A DNA stretch of 64,000 nucleotides from Membranipora membranacea (Eukaryota; Bryozoa; Gymnolaemata; Cheilostomatida; Membraniporidae): assembly GCA_914767715.1 (NCBI GenBank), contig OU612069.1, positions 29,077,387-29,141,386 of the forward strand, in the 5' to 3' direction. Below are positions 55,178-64,000 of the stretch, piece after piece (position 1 is the stretch's first letter; every line of letters begins with the position of its first letter). The notes under the pieces were generated by a model, which did not search any database, was not told the origin of the DNA, and was given only the letters and a program-made list of their open reading frames with translations. Position numbers and translations under genes: made by a program.

Positions 55178-56215
55178 TTACTCCTCTAGAGACCTTATAT
55201 CCGGTGCCAGTTTGCAGGGTCTTATGGCTACCATTGGCTGACAACCGACACGTGCATGTCATACATGGTATGTATTCAGATCTGATTTCTGTCGGTCTGC
55301 AGCAGATCGAGGGTCTTTCACAGAATAATCTCTATGACAGCTGAAGCATGTCTTTTATCTCATTGCCATTATTTCTCCCTGTGTGTAGATTAAAGGTTTA
55401 ATTTCTTCATTTGTGGGTTTCTTGCTCATTTTGTCAACAAGGAATGGGGATGCGTGCCAAGAGAGGTCCGCAGTACTTTTTATCCTTGAGAAAATGGGTT
55501 ACATTAAGAGCTGAATACAAATTTTATAATTGCTAAGTATGAATAAGTTTTAACACAAATATGCTTTGATGACCTGTTTTGTTCCCTCAATATCTCAATA
55601 ACCCGCTAACAATTAATCACTTCTTGCTTGAAAATGCTTTGGTCCCTCGATATCTTAATATAAATGCTATTCTTTGAAAGTTTCATCTTGGCACAAACAT
55701 GTTGTTTTGATTTCCTCACACATTCCAATCAACACAGATGTCACTATGATAGGTCAGTGACCTTGACATCAGATCATACTGATACAAAAAGGGGTGTAGT
55801 CAAATCAAAAGTACACCTCACCTTCAACTCAAAATCAAACTGTGACTAAAATATCACAGACATCTCATTTAAAAAACTAATCTTTTACTTTTATATTGTA
55901 TTCAACGGCAAAAATGGTCTTACTTACTTTTGACGATTGCAGGCAGATATATTATCATAACAACACGGTTTGACCTTACCCAAGGCCGAATTGTTCATGG
56001 CATTAGCTAAGGTTGTGGTGATCATGGTCTGGGTCAACGTTGCTTTTGATCAGGATGTAATCTAAAGCCGTGGTGTTTATAACCAGAGTGTAAAATAAGC
56101 TAATGTCATCCACAAACTTTGACAATAGAGAACTGAGAAAGCAAGGAAACCCATTCTTTGAGGATAGTGAATACTTTAATTATTCCGTACTGATTACTAG
56201 CCCTGCTTGTCTCAG

Positions 56216-56338
56216 CATTCTATATCTGAAACACAGCAGATAGCTTCTGGTACAATCTCATATGATGGAGTAGCTGATCCACAATCAGAGTGGGTAGTTA
56301 TAGGAACAGCAAGTGATACATGTCAGGAGGCTACCTAA
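56216..56338 (+). CDS. Candidate exon 'HSISETQQ' ending in a stop, unit 4
   Basis: After a TGTCTCAG acceptor, it reads HSISETQQIASGTISYDGVA and ends SDTCQEAT and stop. The palindrome insertion is absent. Confidence 0.45.
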   Translation, partial: HSISETQQIASGTISYDGVADPQSEWVVIGTASDTCQEAT

Positions 56339-56368
56339 CCAACACTGCTGTATCATGCTTTTTTCTCC

Positions 56369-56543
56369 TGGTGTGAACCGCCAAAGATAATGATCTGGAA
56401 AAAGAGCTACAACTGCCGTCAAACATACAGCTATTTAGATATGGCTGAACTTTACCATGTGAGTGAGTGTTATCTAGGTCAGCCGGTGACCTTATTTTGT
56501 CTAGCACCTAATTTAAACAAGCTGGGTTCAGAGTATAAACAAA
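56369..56543 (+). CDS. Sushi first-half exon, unit 4
   Basis: It reads WCEPPKIMIWKKSYNCRQTY, then SECYLGQPVTLFC and LNKLGSEYKQ. The donor is GTTAGG instead of GTAAG, and a 7-bp deletion removes the PPAN codons. Splicing may be weak. The second half is not present downstream in the window. Confidence 0.4.
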
Positions 56544-56600
56544 GTTAGGAGGGTTTTAAATGTTAGCTAGCTGTTTAAATGTTAGCTAGCTGTTTCCAGA

Positions 56601-56834
56601 ATGGACAGAATGGCGAAATTTAACACTTATGACTTCTTTACTCCTCTAGTAAAGTACTTCATTCCTTTGCAGCTAGTTATCTTAGTCTTTATCTGCTACC
56701 TCACTTCATTCAAATATGAGAGACTTGTGGATTATAGGTGGAGACTTAGACGATCTGCTTCAAAATTCCCTGCAAAGCGCCCTCAGGCAGTTACCATACT
56801 GCAAAATACCAGTGCCATCGGTAATGACTGTTAG
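56601..56834 (+). CDS. Candidate exon with a transmembrane-like segment, unit 4
   Basis: The homologue of 14,748-14,978, open to AIGNDC and stop, with one extra Arg codon. It has the same frame ambiguity as unit 2. Confidence 0.35.
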   Translation: MDRMAKFNTYDFFTPLVKYFIPLQLVILVFICYLTSFKYERLVDYRWRLRRSASKFPAKRPQAVTILQNTSAIGNDC

Positions 56835-56969
56835 TCCTGCGATGCCTTATTATACTTTGAACAAATTTTTTAGACACCAAAAAGAATATCCATCAATGCA
56901 AAACCCTCAAGGTTCACCAGGCACTTTTACAGTATACACCCTTAAATATCTTTTTTTATTGTGATACTG

Positions 56970-58165
56970 ATAAATTCAGTCAATTCAATCAATCGACCAA
57001 TTGGTCAGTCGATTGGTCAGTCGATCAATCAGTTGTTCGTTTAATCAGTCTGTTAGTTGGTCAGTCAGTCCGCCTATCGGTCATACCTTCATCAATGAAT
57101 CAATCTATCAATAGATTGACCAAGCGATCTATCAATCAGTCGAGCAGAGTATATGAAATGATATAATTAAATTTAATTGTATTTTTCCTGTAAACTTTAA
57201 ACCAAACTAGGACATTGTCAGTCACTATTAAAGGATGATAATTGTTTCTTGACGGACAGTGGTTTGTAGTTAAATCTTATAACAGTCATATTGAGTATCC
57301 TCCCAACAAAACATGATAACATTACGTACTGTTTAGCAGGTGCAGTGCAAAAATAGATCAGCTCTAGGCATCACCAGGGTTAGCTTCTCAAATTGAAAAA
57401 AATCTAAAAGCCCTTTAAACTCGAGCGTAATATTTATGTTTTGGGGCACTTGCAGCCAGACCCGATGTTGAACTCACCTGCACGATCGAGATACCAAAAT
57501 ACATGTTATGTTCATGAGTACATTTCTCCATAAATCATGTCTGAGTCATTTATTATGTGGTGCGGATCTTGTTCTATTTTTATTGAGAGACTGATATACT
57601 CCCTTATAATATGTGACATTGCTGGTGAATTCCACATGACGGGTATTCAGGAAAACATGGCCTGGGTTTATGCGATTATCAATTTATGGACAGGGCTTCA
57701 TAGGATTGGTAGTATGCTACCATGTTGATCCATATGAGGCTATTTCAATGTATCCAATGTCTTATGATCTGTAATCGTTATTTTATTTGTAATAATTTGC
57801 CAAACTCAATCTTGATTTGTTACAAAAACTTACATTTCTCTAATCGTCCTGCAGTTATGTGCATGAGCTAATTTGTTTATTAAGGGACTGTAGAGTCACT
57901 CGATGGAATCGTTTCCACCTGGATCTGTTTGATCGAGAGTGTTGATGGTGTTATGTCTTAGCACCTTGATCTCCTACATAGGAGGGGGGGGGGGGGGTGA
58001 ATGTAAATGCTTGAACCTGCCATTTCTGATATGAGACTATGTCAATGTCTTCTTATCTGTCATCGCTAATTTTATTTCAAATTTGTCAAACTCCATTTTG
58101 ATTCTAAATATTGACGAGTTCAATCAGGTAAGATGAATCTCATAACATTCTGCATAACACAGTTT
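56970..58165. other. Block E: simple repeat and non-coding sequence
   Basis: CAGT/ATCA simple repeat at 56,970-57,150, then sequence matching 15,300-16,680. No supported gene. Confidence 0.5.
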
Positions 58166-58169
58166 GGGC

Positions 58170-58440
58170 TTACCCGAGGGCAGGCTTCTCATGGCTAAAC
58201 CTGCAGGCTTCTCACGGCTAAAGCTAAGGCTTCTCATGGCTAAACCTGCAGGCTTCTCACGGCTAAAGCTAAGGCTTCTCATGGCTAAACCTGCAGGCTT
58301 CTCATTGCTGAAGCTAAGGTTTCTCATGACTAAACCTGCAGGCTTCTCATGGCTAAACCTGCAGGCTTCTCGTGGCCAAAGCTAAGGCTTCTCATGGCTA
58401 AGGCTGCAGGCTTCTCACGGCTACAGCTGCAGGCTGCAGT
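58170..58440 (+). repeat. Tandem repeat of GGCTTCTCATGGCTAAACCT
   Basis: About twelve 21-23-bp units alternating CTGCA and CTAA ends. It is an expansion of the array at 16,683. Confidence 0.88.
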
Positions 58441-58578
58441 GATCATGGTCTAACTTAAGGTCGCAGTGTCCTAAAGCCATGGACATGTTGCTTTCAAACA
58501 AAGAAACCTGTGATAATTAGTTTAGGCTACCATTTAAATGAGATAATGATGTTGTGTCCATGTGAGAGGGTCAGGGTC

Positions 58579-58850
58579 AGGAGGTGGCTCAGTTGGTTAG
58601 AGTGCCGTCCTTTAGCATGCACATGTTGAAGGTCATGGGTTGGAATCAAACTGCAGTTTATTGACTACTATTGCTTGGTTGGCCCCAGGTCTGCTCCAAC
58701 CTGCCTGCAAACAGAGAGAAAATTGGTGCAGATATCGCAGCCTCTCCAATAAGGCACCACATTTTTGCCGCCCATGCTTCGGGATGTGGCGAGTGATATG
58801 ACATCCGAGTTTAATCAACCTATTTTTTAAAAATCAACCTGAAAATAGAG
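58579..58850 (+). mobile_element. tRNA-derived SINE
   Basis: The same family as 16,798-17,050, and the same position in the unit, so it was inserted before the duplication. Confidence 0.8.
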
Positions 58851-60113
58851 AACCCAAAAAGAAGGGCAGCTGAGCATTGATTACTGAGTATACTACCTAT
58901 ACAGTTATAATCTACTGCTGCCACTCAGGCCAATGTTTGCTTAATGAATTCTGTATAGCTGAAAGATAACTAATTGAGGCTTAGATCTCCAAATTATCCC
59001 CGAATGGGCAAATAATAAGCAGAAACTGATCTTAAAGATCAGGGTATGAAGTAAACATACTGGGTGATGCTGTCATTATTGTCAACTAACAAGAATGTAA
59101 CGGCCATTACATATGCTAGATAATTAATTTCATACCTTGTTTTTACTATCAGTTTGTGTAAATTATTTTCCCATTAGACAATTTCAAGATCACAACTTCT
59201 GCACCACCAATCGCCTGGCAGTGAATAGCAGGCAGCTAAGTAATTTCTCTATCTCACCTTAGAAATCACATGAATGGATTGTTAGCGTTATTTAGTACTT
59301 GCACCCCAGTGGACAGTCAGTCAGAATTCCCCTGTTGCAACCCTTAGCAACACAGCGTATATGTTGATGTGCTGGCTATATAAATGCTCAATGCTAGGAC
59401 CCCTGTGTATTTTCTTGAAGCAAGTAAGTCGTAGAAGACAATTTAATCGATGATTCATAACAATGCTTCAAACCCAGAAGAAAGCATTCCCATTCAAATT
59501 CAGTCATATAGATTAAATCAGATGTACAATTTGTCAGCAAGCATGTTGACATTTTGCATCAGTTTTTTGAATAAAAGTCTGGTTCATTGACCTCGTGCTT
59601 AAAACTTCTGAACACTTCAAGCTATGATCTTCATGAATAAGTTTTTGCTAATCAACTGTGATTGAAGTTTAAAGACTTAGTTTGAGGGTAGGTTAATTAT
59701 GTTAGGATTATGTTTCTTGACTTGATATCCCATGTGAGCAAGATACAGCAGGTGTAAACACTGATTTACAAGAGTTGTCATCTCTGGAAAAAAGTGGGTG
59801 TAACCCCCTTGGAATTATGTAACATTTGCAACATGGCCGATCACGTCACGTGATCATATTGTGATGACATACTACGAGGGAATTAGCGAGCAATTTTTTT
59901 TTCCCAGCATCTCAGGAGTAGCCAATCAAAGTGTGTGAATTATAGCTCTATTTCCTCATTGATTGTAAACAAGATTGGTGAGGATGAGAATACCTCAACC
60001 CGCAATTTATTCACTGATCATTTGACATTAAAATTAAAAGTCATTCATCGACAAGAATCCAACAAAACGAGTCACACATTCCATAGAACATTTAATTTAC
60101 TCCTTGCTTTATT
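58851..60113. other. Fragment of block C, then new sequence upstream of the P2X7-like gene
   Basis: Positions 58,851-59,160 and 59,480-59,690 match the start of block C. Similarity to the tandem units ends at about 59,690. No gene is seen before 60,114. Confidence 0.5.
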
Positions 60114-61865
60114 ATGTCTTCATCTAGTTCCTCCAGCCTTGAGGCCCTGGACAACCCTTGGGATTTGCAGCCTAGAAGAGTTGTTGCACAAAGGCTGCAA
60201 GAGAATGTTGGGCAGCAGGAAGAGCAGCAACAAGAAGAGATGCCACAGCAGGTAGGAAATAAAAATGTCACTTGACTTGTATTTCCATTCAATAGCATAC
60301 AGGGAATAAAATTTGTGGTATTGGTATGACAAAATTATTATCAACACTAAGCTTAGTAATTGGACAGGACAGAACCAATGAACTAAACCTTAGTTCATTG
60401 ACAGAGGTTTAGTTCATTGATTGAGGTTTAGTTCATTGACAGAACATAGACAGGGCTAGACAAAACTGTAACTTCATTATTGTTGGAGTAAATGAGCAGA
60501 GCACAGAAAGCTTGCTGTAGACTAATAGAGAGCGATCAACTATACGAAACACTGCAAGTGTTGGATGTTTGCATACAAGGAGTTACAGCTGCCTCCTTGG
60601 TGCATATACTACTGGCAGTCCATCGGTTCCGATGATGACTTCTACTTCTGAATCAATTTGCGCTAACTCGCTCTGTTATTTGTCAGCTTCTGCCAACCAT
60701 TTGTTGGTAATGTCGAGATATTTGAGACTCCTCTTGACTGTGCCCTTGTATCGCAGCTTTGGTGTATATAATATATAATTATATATTATATCATATCAAG
60801 GGGTAACTCCTCTATTCCTCCTTGATTATATATTATGTATATCTGTGCTGATTTTGTAGGAGCAGATGGCTGTAGATCTCAATCCAGAATGGTGCTTGTG
60901 TGGGAAGTGTCATGTGTGGCCCGATCACCACATGAATAACTGCTGTGCTACGCACAAGATTTGGGAGCAGAAGAGACCAGAGGAAGACATCAGGTGTATG
61001 GCTGACTCACAGGACGTACACGACCTCTTAAGACCTGCTCCACTGAGAGTTATGTACAGGAATTATGCCTGCCATCATCGTAAGTATAGGCAAAGAGTAA
61101 CAGTAAGTTACTCCTTGGTACAGGCGCTCAGTAACTATTAGCGTAGTAATGTTGTAATAAGCAATTATTTTGCTGATCGCTCCCCAAAACAACAGTCAAT
61201 TTAAATTAAACACACTAATACAGATCCAGGACTTGCCAAAACAATGCAAGTCAAAATCTGCTCATGTTTGTGTTGGGAGATAATTTTAATTGTGTGAAAT
61301 CACTGGAGCACTCTTTATTGCAATGTGTGAGAGGTTTTTAAACCACTGATTACCACTCTCAATTTCCTAACTGTGTTCACTCTTCTGGCCTCTCAATCAA
61401 CCAAATTATTTGCTAACAGTTGAATGAAAAGGTTTCTTGTTCGATCAATGAAGGGATTTGGAAATGAGACAGGCAAGTCTCGCCAACTCAGCAAAGAGTG
61501 ATCATGTAACAGAGATTTCAGAAGTTTTCAATGGAATTCAATATGAAATGTCTGAACTTAGCTTCATAATCTCACTACCAATATTTTTTTTTATCATAGC
61601 TGAACGATATCCTGATGCGGAGACACTGGTCCCCAGTAATGTCTGGTCTGAAGACCAGATCAACAGATTAAAGAGGAGACAGCAGCGCCTAGCTGCATAT
61701 AGATCAATCATCTTTTGGACGTTTCCAGAGATAAGGAAGAAAGAGAGAAGACCTCTGCCATCATGTATATACATGATGGTCAGAGCTTGCTATTTTGACA
61801 CTGACTCTGATGAGGAGTTCGCCAATCATGACTTTTCTATATATATTCCCGAGACAATAAACTAA
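60114..61865 (+). CDS. Stand-alone P2X7 cytoplasmic (ballast) domain-like protein
   Basis: The three exons are 60,114-60,251 (start MSSSSSSLEALDNPWD, ends phase 0 at GTAGG), 60,860-61,079 (ends phase 1 at GTAAGT) and 61,600-61,865 (stop). The joined frame is open, 207 aa. Exon 2 has WCLCGKCHVWP and NNCCATHKIWE. Exon 3 has RLAAYRSIIFW and PLPSCIYMMVR. The order CxCGxC, CC, YR...W, lPSC...iR matches the zinc-binding C-terminal ballast domain of P2X7 receptors. The P2X channel itself (two membrane segments) is absent. Such solitary domains are known in invertebrates and fish. The domain is cytosolic and binds metal and nucleotide in P2X7; here that function is inferred. Exon 1 is Ser- and Gln/Glu-rich and probably disordered. 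Confidence 0.8.
60370..60445 (+). repeat. Short direct and inverted repeats of TTTAGTTCATTGA in intron 1
   Basis: Three direct copies, plus one inverted copy (AATGAACTAAAC) at the left. Confidence 0.75.
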
Positions 61866-62384
61866 AAATCTTTTAAATTAATATTAAAATTAAATATTGT
61901 ACCATCTGTTTAGTCAAGTTTTAAGGAGCTCATATTGTAAACCACCTTAATTTTTCTATACATGTAGATAGCATTATATCTAATTTCAATTCAAAGACTT
62001 TATTACTTTGCCAACTGAAAGTGCTAGGCATGAATACCGATGGTTAATACAAATCTTATTGTGCCAATGTATGTCCTTTAGCCACTTATGCTGCTTCAGC
62101 TTGGTTTTTACTGTGATATTATGCAATATTACTGGACATTACATTCTATTCTGACATTCAATTCCCTCAATATGTTTTGTCTGTCATAACAGGTTACAAT
62201 AATAATTTATTATAACAATTATAAATGTTCCGACTGTAACTATTTTTAGCAACCTTACACTCTTGACACTTTATGTAGCCAACTAAACCAAATGTGTGCA
62301 TATTATTTGTCCACTGTACTAATCAAATTGCATCCCGTTTCTCTTTTAGTTTCTCTGTTAGCGTTAGATAGTAAGTTGTATAAA
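61866..62384. other. 3' flank of the P2X7-like gene, no gene
   Basis: AT-rich. An AATAAA overlaps the stop codon region at 61,856-61,861; no better poly(A) signal was identified. Confidence 0.4.
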
Positions 62385-62860
62385 CATAGTATGGTTGATA
62401 AACAGCATAATTTATTGTCTGGCTGATAGCCGTGTGAAACAGACTTTCGGACTGGCAGGTTTCCGTTAGGCTTTATGCGTTCATCCTAACATTTTGGATA
62501 GCAGGAACAATAAGCCTAGCCCATGCTGGCTATGCATAAAAAATCAAAGTATGGTTGATAAACAGCATGTCTGATTGCCTGGCTGATAGCCGTGTGGAAC
62601 AGACTTTTTGACTGGCAGGTTTCCGTTAGGCTTTATGCGTTCATCCTAACAAGTTGGATAGCGGGAATAAATAAGCCAAGCCCATGCTTGCTATGCATAT
62701 AAAATCATAGTAAAGTTGATAAACAGCATATTTTATTGCCTGGCTGATAGCCGTGTGAAACAGACTTTTCGACTGGCAGGTTTCTGTTAGGCTTTACACG
62801 GTCATCCTAACAAGTTGGATAACAGGAGCAAATAAGCCAAGCCCATGCTGGCTATGACTA
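62385..62860 (+). repeat. 160-bp tandem repeat x 3
   Basis: Units start near 62,389, 62,549 and 62,708, with core CTGGCTGATAGCCGTGTG, GACTGGCAGGTTTC and GGCTTTATGCGTTCATCC. A fourth partial unit is at about 62,960-63,000. Confidence 0.88.
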
Positions 62861-62861
62861 T

Positions 62862-64000
62862 GGTTTCAAAATGAAAATGAACTGTGACAATAATTTCTTT
62901 GCCCTTCATCGGTGCTTTCCCCTCGGCTTTGGTTTTTTTAGAGATAACAATTACCTTACTCAACGGGAATATTTAAGCCAAGCCCATGCTGGCTGTCCTG
63001 ACGAGGAAGAATTTCCCGACAATTTGATAGATAAGTAATAAGAACACTTAGTCTATTGTTTGGAATATAAGTATATAATGCACAAAACTGAAAATCCCTT
63101 GACTATGTTTCAAAATGAAAAGTCATGATTTCTTTGACGGGGATTTGCCCTTCATCGGTGCTTTCCCCTTGGAAATGATCTGACAGCAGGTAGAAAAAAA
63201 AAAGTGTAATTATATAGCGTACATGGAATAAAAGTTGACTTGACTGTGTTTTCAAAATGAAAATGAAAAGTCACGATGATTTCTTTGACGGGGATATGCC
63301 CTTCATCGGTGCTTTCCCCCTTGAAATGATGCAACAGCAGGTAGAAAATAAAAATGTGTAATTATATAGCGTACATGGAATAAAAATTGACTTGACTGTG
63401 TTTTCAAAATTGTTTTCACAATGAAAATGAAAAGTCACGATGATTTCTTTGGCGGGGATATGCCCTTCATCGGTGCTTTCCCCCTGGAAATGATGCAACA
63501 GCAGGTAGAAAATAAAAATGTGTAATTATATAGCGTACATGGAATAAAAATTGACTTGACTGTGTTTTCAAAATTGTTTTCAAAATGAAAATGAAAAGTC
63601 ACGATGATTTCTTTGACGGGGATTTGCCCTTCATCGGTGCTTTCCCCTTGGAAATGATCCAACAGCAGGTAGAAAAAAAAAAGTGTAATTATATAGCGTA
63701 CATGGAATAAAAGTTGACTTGACTGTGTTTTCAAAATTGTTTTCAAAATGAAAATGAAAAGTCACGATGATTTCTTTGACGGGGATATGCCCTTCATCGG
63801 TGCTTTCCCCCTGGAAATGATGCAACAGCAGGTAGAAAATAAAAATGTGTAATTATATAGCGTACAAGGAATAAAAATTAACTTGACTGTGTTTTCAAAA
63901 TGAAAATGAAAAGTCACGATGATTTCTTTGGCGGGGATATGCCCTTCATCGGTGCTTTCCCCCTGGAAATGATGCAACAGCAGGTAGAAAATAAAAATGT
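62862..64000 (+). repeat. 152-164 bp tandem array with exon-like units, running off the window
   Basis: Six units have splice-donor-like CAGCAG|GTAGA at about 63,187, 63,341, 63,502, 63,664, 63,828 and 63,980. There is one degenerate unit at 62,870. Most units read ATG, KSHDDFFDGDMPFIGAFPLE, then MMQQQ up to the donor. The unit at 63,116 has a stop. The part around the donor is similar to exon 1 and intron 1 of the P2X7-like gene at 60,236-60,310 (CAGCAGGTAG(G/A)AAATAAAAATG, then TA(G)C...GGAATAAAA). Confidence 0.85.

Noticed and set aside
60092-60347. Minus-strand Cys/Ser-rich frames
   Set aside because: Antisense of exon 1 of the P2X7-like gene.
63152-63977. Repeated minus-strand frames MHHFQGESTDEGHI...
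   Set aside because: Reverse reading of the exon-like satellite; the plus strand has start codon and splice donor logic, the minus strand does not.
62862-64000. CRISPR-like array
   Set aside because: Units are 150+ bp with no short repeat/unique spacer pattern and the sequence is animal nuclear DNA.

Overview
The window looks like nuclear DNA of an invertebrate animal, probably a marine lophotrochozoan. This rests on AT-rich sequence, short exons with GT/AG junctions, tRNA-derived SINEs, LINE, MITE and Ty3/gypsy-type elements, and a P2X7 'ballast'-like gene. I cannot name a species. Nothing is bacterial: there are no operons, no CRISPR array and no true tRNA or rRNA genes.

From 1 to about 59,700 the window is built from about four diverged copies of one 10-13 kb segment. 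Each copy carries the same modules in the same order. (i) A minus-strand three-exon gene for a tiny secreted six-cysteine peptide, with TATA box and poly(A) signal; it lies at about 2.2-3.4, 11.3-13.3, 26.9-28.3 and 53.6-55.2 kb. Copies 2, 3 and 4 are open and copy 1 has a stop codon. (ii) Plus-strand exons of one or more genes with a sushi (CCP)-like domain and cysteine-containing helical segments, many of them decaying. Between the copies lie SINEs, a 3.1 kb inverted-repeat element that carries a LINE fragment, a MITE and several tandem repeats.

Two retrovirus-like elements interrupt the third copy. On the minus strand, 31.4-42 kb, an uninterrupted 2778-codon reading frame encodes gag, then an envelope-like glycoprotein, then aspartic protease and reverse transcriptase. 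It stops before RNase H, and a 31-bp direct repeat brackets the block. On the plus strand, 45.3-50.9 kb, is a complete LTR element: near-identical 331/329-bp LTRs, 4-bp target duplication, primer site and polypurine tract. It encodes a charged repeat and coiled coil, a related envelope-like protein and only the C-terminal tail of integrase. Together they suggest a family with env placed between gag and pol, rather than 3' of pol.

From 59.9 kb onward the sequence is different. A three-exon plus-strand gene encodes a stand-alone P2X7 cytoplasmic-domain-like protein (207 aa). It is followed by two tandem arrays. The last array, running off the window, is made of units that resemble the end of that gene's first exon with its splice donor.

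Feature coordinates for split genes run from start codon to stop codon, or from first to last recognised exon; exon limits are in the evidence.
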